A stretch of DNA of 64,000 nucleotides from Gleimia sp. 6138-11-ORH1 (GTDB lineage: Bacteria > Actinomycetota > Actinomycetes > Actinomycetales > Actinomycetaceae): assembly GCF_024814355.1 (NCBI RefSeq), contig NZ_JANUXV010000002.1, forward strand, positions 1 to 64,000, read 5' to 3'. The notes beneath the pieces are model-generated. The model was given only the letters and a program-made list of their open reading frames with translations, was not told where the DNA came from and searched no databases. The position numbers were made by a program, and so were the translations under genes. This document shows, one piece after another, positions 7,945-16,662 of this stretch. The stretch's first letter is position 1. Each line of letters starts with the position of its first letter.

Positions 7945-9138
7945 TTAAACGTATTCGCGGGGAACCCGCGACCCTAAGCGGGTTACTATCTCATAGTTAA
8001 TAGTGTTACACGCTTTCGCCCAGTCATCTACGGACGGGCAGTTAGGGAATTTAAGCGGATTACCGAAAAGCACCGTGGCGTCTCCCGCCACTGCCGGTGG
8101 AGGTAACGCTTGCCCGTTTTCATCAACTGCTGGCCCTAAATCAATCATGAACTGGTCCATACAAACGCGTCCCACCACTTTGGCGCGTAACTGCCGCTGC
8201 CCCGAGTAAACAGAAACTTCTGCAGCATTTGAAGCGTGCCGAGGAACCCCGTCACCATATCCTAAAGGAACCAGTCCCAGCCACCTGTCAGTAGGTGCTT
8301 TCCAAGTCCCCCCGTATGAAACGGTTGCGCCGGCTACTACTCTTTTTACCTGCATCAAGTTGGCAACTAAGTTCATCACCGGCATTAAGCCCAGTTCAGC
8401 TGAAGTTGCTACCGCTGGGTTGGGAGTTAATCCGTAGAGTCCAATCCCGTCTCTGACCATGTCATAGCGCAGTTCAGGATGCCAAAGAGTTACCGAGGTC
8501 GCCCCTAAATGTCTTATAAAATCAGTTACGCCTGCCTCACTGAGCAGTTTACAACCAGCTTCAAAAACCTCTTTTTGCATAGCGGTAGCTTCTACACCGC
8601 CCTCGGAAAACTCATCTGCGTGAGAAAGATGCGACCAAATCCCCACTATTTTAAGTGAATCAGAAGCCAACGCCGCTTCAACTAAGGCGGGGAACTCTTC
8701 CAAGGTGGCTCCCGCTCGGCTCATCCCAGTGTCGATCTTCAGATGCAGGCGAGCCGGATTCTGCGGATTCGCGCAGTCGGCAAGCATAGCTACCTGCACC
8801 GCAGTGGAAGCGGCAACTTCAATTCCTCTTTCAATCGCTTCAGTTGCCACTAAAGTTCCATCTGCCGGAATCACCCAGGAAAATAAGGTTACATCGGAAA
8901 ACCCCGCTAAATCTAAAGCATCTCTAACCGTTAAAGCTTCTTCAATTTGGGCTACCCCAATCGCCTGATAGCCGGCGCGTGCTAAAGCCACTGCAATGGA
9001 AGCGTGTCCGTGCCCATACGCGTCAGCCTTCACAATCCCCAAGTGGCGCGTCTGCGGAGCTTTTTGCATCAGCAACTTCGCATTATGCGTCAAAGCTGAA
9101 ATATCAATCAACGCTCGGGCTGGATAGGAATAGACCAC
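7945..9138 (-). CDS. alr: Alanine racemase
   Basis: PLP enzyme that makes D-alanine for peptidoglycan. The lysine in VKADAYGHG (residue 37) carries PLP and the tyrosine of VSYGGTW is the second catalytic base; RDGIGLYG is another family signature. I chose the GTG at 9138 (397 residues) because AGGGGAG lies 5 nt upstream and family alignment begins at YPARALIDI. The open frame runs on to 9192 without a ribosome site. It is first in the alr-tsaE-tsaB-rimI operon, and its promoter should lie in 9139-9240, divergent from coaA. Confidence 0.94.
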   Translation of the reverse strand: MVYSYPARALIDISALTHNAKLLMQKAPQTRHLGIVKADAYGHGHASIAVALARAGYQAIGVAQIEEALTVRDALDLAGFSDVTLFSWVIPADGTLVATEAIERGIEVAASTAVQVAMLADCANPQNPARLHLKIDTGMSRAGATLEEFPALVEAALASDSLKIVGIWSHLSHADEFSEGGVEATAMQKEVFEAGCKLLSEAGVTDFIRHLGATSVTLWHPELRYDMVRDGIGLYGLTPNPAVATSAELGLMPVMNLVANLMQVKRVVAGATVSYGGTWKAPTDRWLGLVPLGYGDGVPRHASNAAEVSVYSGQRQLRAKVVGRVCMDQFMIDLGPAVDENGQALPPPAVAGDATVLFGNPLKFPNCPSVDDWAKACNTINYEIVTRLGSRVPREYV

Positions 9139-9234
9139 TGCAACTCCCCTACTACTTTTAATAACTTCTCTTATTTTATAACTTAATCGCAATTTTCCCG
9201 ATTCTTGCCAGTCGCATTTTCACGCTCTTTCAGG

Positions 9235-9240
9235 CACAAT
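9235..9240 (+). promoter_or_regulatory. Possible -10 element for coaA (leaderless start)
   Basis: CACAAT ends 7 nt before the GTG of coaA and no good ribosome-binding site precedes that codon. A leaderless mRNA, common in actinobacteria, would explain this. There is no convincing -35. Confidence 0.3.
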
Positions 9241-9247
9241 TACAGGC

Positions 9248-10216
9248 GTGACCTATTATTCTGCCACTGAAAGCTCCACCCCTAAACCGGGTATTTTTGA
9301 GCATTTTTCCCGCCAAACATGGCGGCGTTTAGCCGCCGACGCGCCGCTTCCCCTAACCAGTGCAGATATTACTACCCTCACTTCCCTCGGTGACCGCCTG
9401 GACATTCGTGAAGCCGATATTATCTATCGCCCACTTTCGGCTCTTTTAGAAATGCATGTCGCAGCTAATCGAAAATTGGCTTTAGAAAGACAAGCATTTT
9501 TAAAACAATCCGCCGCTATCCGCACCCCGTTTATTATCGGCATCGGCGGTTCCGTAGCGGTAGGAAAATCCACGATCGCTAGGCTTTTGTTGGAATTGCT
9601 ACGCCGTTGGCCTAATACCCCACACGTGCAGCTGGTAACCACTGATGGGTTCCTATATCCAAATGCGGTATTAGAAGAACGCGGTTTAATGACCCGCAAA
9701 GGCTTTCCCGAGTCCTATAACCGGGCGCAGTTACTGAGATTTCTAGCTGCTGTGAAAGCCGGCGAACCGGTAGTTACCGCCCCCATGTACTCGCACGTCA
9801 CCTATGACGTTACCAGCGACGTAGCTGTCATCACTAACCCCGATATTCTTATCGTCGAGGGTTTAAACGTGCTCCAGCCGGCTCGTTCTGGGCCGGGCGC
9901 GTTGGGAACTGTCGCAGTTTCTGACTACTTCGACTTCTCTATCTACGTTGATGCAGACGCCACTGACATTCAAGAGTGGTACATTGAGCGGTTTAAGTCG
10001 CTGAGAGAAACTACTTTCAGCAGAGCAGACTCCTACTTCCACACGTACGCATCCCTTTCCGATGCGGAAGCAACCAGCAAAGCCCGGCAAATTTGGAAAA
10101 CCATTAACCTGGTTAATCTGGAGGAAAATATCCTCCCCACTCGTGACCGTGCTTCCCTAATTATCCGTAAAGGCTGTGACCATCAGGTAGAGGGCCTGTA
10201 TCTGCGTCGCCTTTAA
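9248..10216 (+). CDS. coaA: Pantothenate kinase, type I
   Basis: Catalyses the first step of coenzyme A synthesis, phosphorylating pantothenate with ATP in the cytoplasm. The P-loop GGSVAVGKST is at 100-109, followed by the family motif LVTTDGFLYPN and the pantothenate-binding region SHVTYDV. The 322-residue length matches bacterial CoaA. The start is GTG at 9248 with a poor ribosome site. It is divergent from alr and convergent with fbpC. In many actinobacteria coaA lies near glmM and alr; here the iron transporter lies between coaA and glmM. Confidence 0.94.
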   Translation: MTYYSATESSTPKPGIFEHFSRQTWRRLAADAPLPLTSADITTLTSLGDRLDIREADIIYRPLSALLEMHVAANRKLALERQAFLKQSAAIRTPFIIGIGGSVAVGKSTIARLLLELLRRWPNTPHVQLVTTDGFLYPNAVLEERGLMTRKGFPESYNRAQLLRFLAAVKAGEPVVTAPMYSHVTYDVTSDVAVITNPDILIVEGLNVLQPARSGPGALGTVAVSDYFDFSIYVDADATDIQEWYIERFKSLRETTFSRADSYFHTYASLSDAEATSKARQIWKTINLVNLEENILPTRDRASLIIRKGCDHQVEGLYLRRL

Positions 10217-10230
10217 TCCACTCTGGGCAG

Positions 10231-10325
10231 TTTCCCTTTGAGGTAGTTTTCCCCTGAGGTATTTTTCCTCTGAGGTAGTTTGCCCAGAAATAGTCTCCCT
10301 TTGAGGTAGTTTTCCCGTGAGGTAG
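10231..10325. repeat. Degenerate 16-nt tandem repeat array
   Basis: Six head-to-tail units with consensus TTTTCCCCTGAGGTAG start at 10231, 10247, 10263, 10279 (degenerate, 15 nt), 10294 and 10310. They fill the gap between the convergent coaA and fbpC genes. There are no spacers and no dyad, so it is a minisatellite rather than a CRISPR array or a terminator. Confidence 0.85.
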
Positions 10326-10336
10326 TTTCCTGCCCC

Positions 10337-11359
10337 TTATAAGTTCGCAATATCAACGCCCTCGGAAAAAACTAACTCGTATTCTCCACCCAAAATGATC
10401 TCTTGTTGGGCAGGAACTCGAACGCTAATAGTTTCCCCGCTGGCGCGCGCCACCACATCAACAACCTGCGAGTGCCCGTAAAAGTGAATACTGCGAGCTA
10501 CCACCAGTTGTTCTTGCGGAACAGCCGTATCTGCCAAACGCAGCTGCACCTGTTCCGGGCGAATAAAACACTGATCGCCAGTAACCTGGGTCAGCAACTG
10601 CAACCCACCGCACAAAAGCCGGTTAGGGATCACCGATCCTTCCCCAATAAATCTTGCTATCGAAGCAGAAACCGGTTGGAAATAAACCTCCCGTGGTGAC
10701 CCGCACTGCGCCACTAACCCGTCTTCTAAAATCGCCACCTGGTCAGCGGCGCTCAGAGCTTCACTGCGATCATGAGTAACAAGCAGAATCGGGATCTGCT
10801 GTTTGCGTAAAATTTGGAACACTTCAGCACGCACCTGCGTGCGAAGTTGCGCATCTAAAGCCGAAAACGGTTCATCTAAAAGCAGAAGCCGCGGCGACGG
10901 CGCTAAGGCTCGGGCTAAAGCAACTCGCTGGCGTTGTCCCCCGGAAAGTTCATGCGGGTAACGCTGCGCTAAAGTATCTATTTCTAAAAGCGCCAGCAGC
11001 TCTTTTACCCGCGGGTGAGCTGCCGCTTGTCGCTTGGAAACTCCGCGTAATCCATAGGCAATATTTTGCGCCACCGTAAGATTCGGAAACAGTGCCCCCT
11101 CTTGGGGAACCAACCCAATGCCTCGGGAGCGAATCGGAAGCTGCAATAGGTCGATTGGAGCAGTTTCACTATCACTGTAGATCGCTTCCCCAGCGTTAGC
11201 GGTATGTAACCCCGCCAGGACTCTCAAAAGCGTAGTTTTACCTGAACCAGATGCCCCTAAGACTGCGGTGACTTCACCGGTTTGCAATTGCAAATCGATA
11301 CCTTTAAGTACTTCAGGCCCTTTTCCGTAATTTGCTTTAATGCCTTTAATTTCTAGCAT
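10337..11359 (-). CDS. fbpC: Iron(III) ABC transporter ATP-binding protein, FbpC-like
   Basis: ATPase that powers the adjacent permease, probably for ferric iron uptake. I chose the ATG at 11359 (340 residues, AAAGGAG upstream); the frame is open to 11410. Walker A GASGSGKT is at 35-42, with signature LSGGQRQRVALARAL, Walker B LLLLDEPFSALD and switch histidine LLVTHD. The C-terminal third is a TOBE-like regulatory domain, as in FbpC and PotA. It overlaps the permease gene by 14 nt and is last in fbpA-fbpB-fbpC. ATPases of this class also serve thiamine or polyamine systems; the neighbours and the iron box favour iron. Confidence 0.9.
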   Translation of the reverse strand: MLEIKGIKANYGKGPEVLKGIDLQLQTGEVTAVLGASGSGKTTLLRVLAGLHTANAGEAIYSDSETAPIDLLQLPIRSRGIGLVPQEGALFPNLTVAQNIAYGLRGVSKRQAAAHPRVKELLALLEIDTLAQRYPHELSGGQRQRVALARALAPSPRLLLLDEPFSALDAQLRTQVRAEVFQILRKQQIPILLVTHDRSEALSAADQVAILEDGLVAQCGSPREVYFQPVSASIARFIGEGSVIPNRLLCGGLQLLTQVTGDQCFIRPEQVQLRLADTAVPQEQLVVARSIHFYGHSQVVDVVARASGETISVRVPAQQEIILGGEYELVFSEGVDIANL

Positions 11360-12953
11360 TTCCGCTCCTTTTAACAAGGTATTTTTCATTCGTCCGAACA
11401 GGTGGTTCACTGCGGGAGGTCAGCTCAGTTGGTAACGCTTTTTTCACGCTGGCTGCTAAAAGCAAAGTGGGAACTATTCCTAAAGCTACCAGGACTACCC
11501 CAATCGGCGCTGCCGCCCCGTAGGCGTTAATGGAAGAAGCGTTCCACAGTTCAGTCGCTAAAGTCACTGTGCCAGTGGGTCGCAGCATCAATGTGGCGGG
11601 CAGTTCTTTCATTACTGAAGTCATAACTAAAAGCCATCCTGCGGCTATGCCTGGCCAAGCGTTAGGTAAGCAGAGCTTAAACCAGACGGCCAGTTTAGCG
11701 TCTCCTAAAGTTTGGGCTGTTTCTTCGACCTGCACGGGAAGTTGCGCAAAACTGGCACGGGCAGAGCCCACGGATTTAGGGATGAATAAGATTACGTAAG
11801 CAATCAGTAAAGATAAGGTCGTCTGGTAAATGCTGGGCATGAGACGCAAAGTTAAAGTCACCATCGCTAATGCCAACACTACTCCCGGAAGTGAGTTTCC
11901 AACAAAGGTAGCTGTTTCTAAAATGGCACTGTACCGTGTTTTTACGCGGGCTGTAAGATAGGCCAAAGACAGTCCAGCCACAGTGGCAATCGTCGCGGCA
12001 ATAACCCCTAAAAGCAGGGTGGATAAAGCCGCTTCACCGATTCTTCCCCAGTCGGTTTCATAACGTTGATTGTTAAAGAAAGTATGTAAGAGCGCTGCTA
12101 GAGGAGCAACCACAGAGGTTAGGAAAACTGTCGTTAAGAAAACTATTCCCAGGGCATTTGCCCAAACGGGAGTTTTTTGTTGGTAACGATAGCTGCTGGT
12201 AGCAGTTTGGTTGTTAAAGGCACGGAGTTTTTGTTCCGCGTAAACAATCAGCCCAGCAGTTAAGGTTAGTATCAGCGCTAAAGAAGCGGCGCGGGCGTGT
12301 CCGGCGCCGCCGATTAGCTGGGAGTAGACTCCCACGGTAAGTGTTTCATAGCGCATCATCGAAGGCGCCCCGAAGTCTGAAAGTACGTAAAGGACCACGA
12401 TTAAAGCTCCGGCGCTGGTGGCGGGGAGGATTTGGGGCAAGATTAGAGTGCGAAAGATCCGAAGGCGACTTTGTCCTAAGGTGAGGGCTACTTCTGCTGG
12501 CGCGTAGTCTGCTTTTGCGAAAGCGGCAATAGTGGGGACGGTGACAAAGGGAGTCCCGCAGAGGGTAAGCACTAAAGCCAGGGGCCAAAATCCGAATGCG
12601 GTGGGAAAACTTGATAGCCAAGCATAGGAGGCAACGAAGCTGGGAACGGCCAGGGGAAGGGCAGCTAAAGTTACCCAAAGTCGTTTACCTGAGATGGTCA
12701 GGTTGGTGATTATCCACGCGGTGGCAACTCCTAAGATGGTGGCGGCAGCTGCGACAGTGAAGATGAGCCATCCGGTATTGATAAAGAGTTCCAGCGTTCG
12801 AGGGCGCCACAGGGTGTTAAAGACTGCTTCTAACCCATCTGAAAAAGCGCGCCACAGTAGGTAGCTAATGGGAAGGACTGTAATTCCCGCGACGATTGTG
12901 GCAATTAGGTAATGGGTGGTGGAGACTACGGATTGTTGATGACGTGTCTGCAT
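11346..12953 (-). CDS. fbpB: Iron(III) ABC transporter permease, FbpB-like
   Basis: Single membrane protein holding both permease halves of a ferric-iron importer. The 535 residues include about twelve hydrophobic segments and two BPD_transp_1-type modules, each with an EAA-like coupling loop: EVALTLGQSRLRIFRTLILP in the first half and EETAQTLGDAKLAVWFKLCLP in the second. This duplicated layout is typical of FbpB/SfuB. It follows fbpA after a 68-nt gap containing a hairpin, and overlaps fbpC. Confidence 0.9.
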   Translation of the reverse strand: MQTRHQQSVVSTTHYLIATIVAGITVLPISYLLWRAFSDGLEAVFNTLWRPRTLELFINTGWLIFTVAAAATILGVATAWIITNLTISGKRLWVTLAALPLAVPSFVASYAWLSSFPTAFGFWPLALVLTLCGTPFVTVPTIAAFAKADYAPAEVALTLGQSRLRIFRTLILPQILPATSAGALIVVLYVLSDFGAPSMMRYETLTVGVYSQLIGGAGHARAASLALILTLTAGLIVYAEQKLRAFNNQTATSSYRYQQKTPVWANALGIVFLTTVFLTSVVAPLAALLHTFFNNQRYETDWGRIGEAALSTLLLGVIAATIATVAGLSLAYLTARVKTRYSAILETATFVGNSLPGVVLALAMVTLTLRLMPSIYQTTLSLLIAYVILFIPKSVGSARASFAQLPVQVEETAQTLGDAKLAVWFKLCLPNAWPGIAAGWLLVMTSVMKELPATLMLRPTGTVTLATELWNASSINAYGAAAPIGVVLVALGIVPTLLLAASVKKALPTELTSRSEPPVRTNEKYLVKRSGNARN

Positions 12954-12970
12954 AGATTTATTAATTAAGC

Positions 12971-13009
12971 TAAGGGACTGCCCGCCTCTGCTTGGCAGGC
13001 AGTCCCTTA
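12971..13009 (-). terminator. Hairpin between fbpA and fbpB (attenuator or mRNA stabiliser)
   Basis: TAAGGGACTGCC (12971-12982) pairs with GGCAGTCCCTTA (12998-13009). No U-run follows on the minus strand, so it is probably a partial terminator or a 3'-end stabiliser that lets the binding protein be made in excess. Confidence 0.6.
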
Positions 13010-13021
13010 TGGTTGCTTAGT

Positions 13022-14104
13022 TTAGAGCAAGCCTACTTTGGTGAGTAGTTTAATGGTTTCTTCCAGTGAATCTAGCTTAGCTAGGTCAATGTCAGCGCCA
13101 CCAAGTTCAGCCAATGGAGGTACGTTTGCAGGTTCACCAATACCAGCTACCAGTGGGTATTCAGCAGTGTTTTCCATAAAGTACTTCTGAGCTTTTTCGG
13201 AAAGTAGGTATTCAGCGAAAGCGTATGCGTTTCCGTTGTTTTCAGCATTCTTCAAGATACCTACGCCGGTTACGTTAATGAGGGCGCCTACGGTGCCTGG
13301 CTTACCGAACTTAAGCTGTGCGCGCAGGGTCTTTGGATCCTGTTCGGAACGTGCCCAGTAGTAGTGGTTGATTAAGCCTAGTTTTACACCACCGGTGTTT
13401 ACTGCTTCGAGGATTTCACCGTTCTTAGCGAACTTCTGAGGTTCGTTTGCGATGATCTTATTTAGCCATTCTTCGGCTTTTTCTTCGCCTTCAGCAACGC
13501 GTAGTGCGGTGACGAAAGATTGGAAGGAAGCATTTCCGGGGGCAATCCCAATTTGGCCCTTCCATTTTGGATCGGTTAGTTCCCAGATGTCTGCTGGTAC
13601 TTCGTCTGCTTTTAGAGTCTGGGAGTCGTAGGCTACTACGCGGGCGCGTCCGGTTAGACCTACCCAGCTGTGGTCTTTAGCTGAGTACTTTGCATCAACT
13701 TTTTCTGCTAATTCGTGGGGGAAGTCAGTAAACATTCCTTTTCCGCCCACTAGCCCAAGTGCTCCTGCGTCCTGGGAAAGGAATACGTGAGCTGGGGTTT
13801 TGTCTGCTTCTTCAACTAGCTGAGCAGCTAGTTCAGGAGTCCCTGCGTAGCGAACATCTACCTTAATCCCAGTGTCTTTGGTAAATTCTTCCAGCAGTGG
13901 TCCCACAAGTTTTTCGTTACGTCCTGAGTAAACTACCAGGGTTTCGTCTTTGTTAATTTCTGGTTTTGTATGTGTGTGGGATTCACTCTTTGATTCAGTG
14001 GGCTTATCTTCTGCTTTTGGTGCTTGAGTGGCACCGCCGCAGGCAGCCAAGCTGAGAGTAAGGATTCCGGCAGTTGCGAATGTCGCTAGCTTACGGATTT
14101 GCAT
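13022..14104 (-). CDS. fbpA: Iron(III)-binding lipoprotein, FbpA-like
   Basis: Extracellular, lipid-anchored binding protein that captures ferric iron for FbpBC. The lipobox LAAC puts the cysteine at residue 22. A charged linker with a short HTHT histidine cluster follows, then the class II periplasmic-binding fold beginning ETLVVYSGRNEKLVGPLLEEF. The NHYYW motif (near residue 240) holds the tandem tyrosines that ligate iron in FbpA/SfuA proteins. At 360 residues it is normal in length. AGGAG precedes the ATG at 14104 and a DtxR/IdeR-like box lies 48 nt upstream. The linker histidines may bind metal; this is inference. Confidence 0.93.
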   Translation of the reverse strand: MQIRKLATFATAGILTLSLAACGGATQAPKAEDKPTESKSESHTHTKPEINKDETLVVYSGRNEKLVGPLLEEFTKDTGIKVDVRYAGTPELAAQLVEEADKTPAHVFLSQDAGALGLVGGKGMFTDFPHELAEKVDAKYSAKDHSWVGLTGRARVVAYDSQTLKADEVPADIWELTDPKWKGQIGIAPGNASFQSFVTALRVAEGEEKAEEWLNKIIANEPQKFAKNGEILEAVNTGGVKLGLINHYYWARSEQDPKTLRAQLKFGKPGTVGALINVTGVGILKNAENNGNAYAFAEYLLSEKAQKYFMENTAEYPLVAGIGEPANVPPLAELGGADIDLAKLDSLEETIKLLTKVGLL

Positions 14105-14151
14105 AGTTTGGGTCTCCTATTTGTTGATTAGTTGGGGTTTTCCTCCACCAA

Positions 14152-14170
14152 CCCAGTTAGGCTAACCTAA
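14152..14170 (-). promoter_or_regulatory. DtxR/IdeR-type iron box upstream of fbpA
   Basis: The minus strand reads TTAGGTTAGCCTAACTGGG. It matches the DtxR/IdeR consensus TTAGGTTAGCCTAACCTAA at 15 of 19 positions, including the whole left half and centre. Placed 48-66 nt before the fbpA start, it should allow repression when Fe(II) is plentiful. Confidence 0.8.
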
Positions 14171-14485
14171 TAAGATTTATTTCGCAATAGTTTCATTTCC
14201 TAATTACCTGTAAGAAAGCTGAAGATTCCCTGTCTCCGACAAACGCAATCGGGAACAATCGCCTATTTTTTAAGGATTTGCACTTTCATTTTGTTTTTAC
14301 GCAGCGGTTTTTAAGGCTACTTCGAATACCTCACATTTTTAAAGATTTTTGATTTTTACGCTAAAAATAGATTTTTTTAAGACAGGCAGTCACTTAATAT
14401 TCGACTATTTTATAGGCTCCCTAACAGCCAATTTCTCCTCTTACTATTAGTCTCTTTATCAAACTTTCACTTTCAACTTAGAAAC
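14171..14485. other. AT-rich intergenic stretch between fbpA and glmM
   Basis: No ORF worth calling and no RNA gene recognised. T-rich tracts dominate 14265-14420. The fbp promoter should lie at its left end, beside the iron box. Confidence 0.5.
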
Positions 14486-14520
14486 TATTTGGGCGCAAGG
14501 ATTATCCTTACGCCCAAATA
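14486..14520 (-). terminator. Terminator of glmM
   Basis: TATTTGGGCG (14486-14495) pairs with CGCCCAAATA (14511-14520), with four more inner pairs after one mismatch. It lies about 60 nt past the glmM stop. The U-run on the minus strand is weak. Confidence 0.65.
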
Positions 14521-14579
14521 ATCGAGTTATTTAATTTTCCAGTTTCAACCTGCCTTCAGCAAAGGCAGAAACCAATCGA

Positions 14580-15935
14580 TTAATACCCTAAACGTTCTTT
14601 AACCACCCCTGCCAGAGCTTTCGCTTCCGTATCTGCAGCTTCCTGGGTCGCAGCTTCCACCATTACTCTAACTAATGGTTCAGTGCCCGATGGGCGAAGT
14701 AAAACTCGCCCGCTATTGCCCAGGCGTTGCTTAGTTTCTGCCACAGCTAATAGGAGCGCCTCATCTGTGTCGGCTCGGTTCTTATCTACTCCAGAGACGT
14801 TAATTAAAGTTTGTGGCAGGCGTTTCACGAAATCCGTAAGCTCAGCTAAAGTCTTACCGGATTCTTTAACCATCCGAGCAATGAGTAAGGAAGTGAGCAC
14901 TCCATCTCCGGTAGTTGCGTGATGGGCAAAGATGGTGTGTCCGGATTGTTCACCGCCCAGGGTATATCCTGCTTCACGCATGGCTTCTAAAACGTAGCGA
15001 TCCCCTACCCCGGTTTGGACTGTTTTAATTCCCTTTTCTTCCATTGCCAAAAGCAGGCCCAGGTTAGACATGACAGTTACCACCAGGGTGTCTTTTTCCA
15101 GCTGTCCACGTTTTTGTAGATCTACTGCTAAAGCACCCATGATCTTATCGCCGTCAATTAGATTTCCCAGATGATCAACTGCCAGGCAGCGGTCTGCGTC
15201 GCCGTCATATGCGACTCCGAAATCTGCATTCGCGGCAACTACAGCCGCCTGTAACTGTTCTGGATGAGTCGAACCGCAAGCTTCATTGATGTTGCGCCCA
15301 TCGGGGGAAGCGTTAATTACTACTACTTCCACACCGGCTTCACGAAGTGCTTCAGGCCCCAGTTTCCAGGCAGCTCCATTAGCGCAATCAACTACCACTT
15401 TTAAGCCGGTTAGGTCTGCCCCCACCGCGTTTACTAAGTGTTCAATGTAGCTAGTTTCGGCGTGGGAGTCATTGTACTCAATTTCTCCAACTTCAGCGCC
15501 GATGGGGCGCTGCCAGTCAGTGTTGAGCAGGGCTTCAATCTGGTCTTCTACCGCGTCCTCCAGCTTATATCCTCCGTGGGCGAAGAATTTAATGCCGTTG
15601 TCAGGCATGGCATTGTGGGAAGCAGAGATCATCACGCCTAAAGCAACATCATCTTCGGTAGCGCTTAGGTGAGCTACCGTCGGGGTGGAAACTACCCCGA
15701 TACGCACTACGTCCATTCCGGCAGCAGCAATTCCGGCTGCCAGGGCATGTTCTAAGAACTGCCCAGAAATTCGGGTGTCGCGCCCAATAATGGCTTTAAG
15801 TTTTCCGTGGGCAGGAGCTGGTTCATGTGCGTTAATGTAGCGAGCTACGGCTTCGCCCAGTTCCAGAGCTAAAGCTGGAGTAATTTGCCGATTGGCCAGT
15901 CCGCGCACTCCGTCGGTGCCGAATAATCTTGCCAT
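14580..15935 (-). CDS. glmM: Phosphoglucosamine mutase
   Basis: Interconverts glucosamine-6-phosphate and glucosamine-1-phosphate for UDP-GlcNAc and peptidoglycan. The catalytic phosphoserine motif ISASHN places the serine at about residue 106, and the metal loop DGDADR and sugar-binding GEQSGH also match. The C-terminal phosphate-binding RPSGTEPLVRVMVEA is intact. The 451-residue length is typical. It follows rplM-rpsI, a conserved actinobacterial order, but a strong terminator separates it from rpsI, so it probably has its own promoter in 15936-16070. Confidence 0.96.
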   Translation of the reverse strand: MARLFGTDGVRGLANRQITPALALELGEAVARYINAHEPAPAHGKLKAIIGRDTRISGQFLEHALAAGIAAAGMDVVRIGVVSTPTVAHLSATEDDVALGVMISASHNAMPDNGIKFFAHGGYKLEDAVEDQIEALLNTDWQRPIGAEVGEIEYNDSHAETSYIEHLVNAVGADLTGLKVVVDCANGAAWKLGPEALREAGVEVVVINASPDGRNINEACGSTHPEQLQAAVVAANADFGVAYDGDADRCLAVDHLGNLIDGDKIMGALAVDLQKRGQLEKDTLVVTVMSNLGLLLAMEEKGIKTVQTGVGDRYVLEAMREAGYTLGGEQSGHTIFAHHATTGDGVLTSLLIARMVKESGKTLAELTDFVKRLPQTLINVSGVDKNRADTDEALLLAVAETKQRLGNSGRVLLRPSGTEPLVRVMVEAATQEAADTEAKALAGVVKERLGY

Positions 15936-16074
15936 CTGTTGCCTCCTCGAAGTCTTTTAGTACATAGAGTATTTTACGTGCTTAATCTAAAAATCAGCTC
16001 CATAGCACCTGATTTTTAACAACATCTGACGAATTTTAATGCTTTAGGTGCTTTGGAAAGGACTTTAGAAACGG

Positions 16075-16104
16075 AAAACCCCGCACCCAAAGGTGCGGGG
16101 TTTT
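16075..16104 (-). terminator. Terminator of rplM-rpsI
   Basis: AAAACCCCGCACC (16075-16087) pairs perfectly with GGTGCGGGGTTTT (16092-16104) around a 4-nt loop. The 13-bp GC-rich stem with flanking A and T tracts lies 22 nt past the rpsI stop. Confidence 0.9.
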
Positions 16105-16126
16105 GCCGAAAACGTCGAGTTGCAAA

Positions 16127-16618
16127 TCAGCGCTTGGAGTACTGAGGTGCGCGACGAGCTTTCTTAAGACCAGCCTTCTTACGTTCGATTGCACGAGCGT
16201 CGCGAGTGAGGAAACCAGCCTTCTTCAAAGCAGGACGGTTTGCATCACGGTCGATTGCGTTCAGGGCACGGGAAATGCCCAGACGCAATGCGCCAGCCTG
16301 GCCGGAAATGCCGCCGCCGTCAATACGAGCAACAACATCAAAACGGCCGTCAAGATCTAATAGAACGAACGGAGCTTTAACTAGCTGCTGGTGCAACTTG
16401 TTAGGGAAGTATGCTTCCAAAGTGCGTCCGTTGATCTTCCATTCACCAGTGCCGGGAACCAGGCGTACACGTGCTACTGCACGCTTACGACGGCCCAAGC
16501 CTGCACCTGGAGCGGTGATGGACTTGCCTGCACCCGCAGGAGCGGATTCAGTTTCAGTTACATATGTGCTAGGGGTAGCTTCCTCTTCCAGCACATCGAT
16601 TTCGGTGGTATCAGCCAC
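16127..16618 (-). CDS. rpsI: 30S ribosomal protein S9
   Basis: Small-subunit protein whose basic C-terminal tail contacts P-site tRNA. The core begins about residue 36 ([24 protein letters not shown]) and ends in [12 protein letters not shown], the invariant S9 terminus. The first 35 residues are an acidic, Thr/Ala-rich extension, common in actinobacterial S9. It is second in the rplM-rpsI operon. Confidence 0.97.
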   Translation of the reverse strand: MADTTEIDVLEEEATPSTYVTETESAPAGAGKSITAPGAGLGRRKRAVARVRLVPGTGEWKINGRTLEAYFPNKLHQQLVKAPFVLLDLDGRFDVVARIDGGGISGQAGALRLGISRALNAIDRDANRPALKKAGFLTRDARAIERKKAGLKKARRAPQYSKR

Positions 16619-16662
16619 AGTTCTCCTCAGTTTTCTTCACTGGCGTCCATAGCGCTGGGCGC

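Noticed and set aside
10231-10325. Possible CRISPR array
   Set aside because: Units are 16 nt, degenerate and directly abutting with no spacers, and no cas genes are present.
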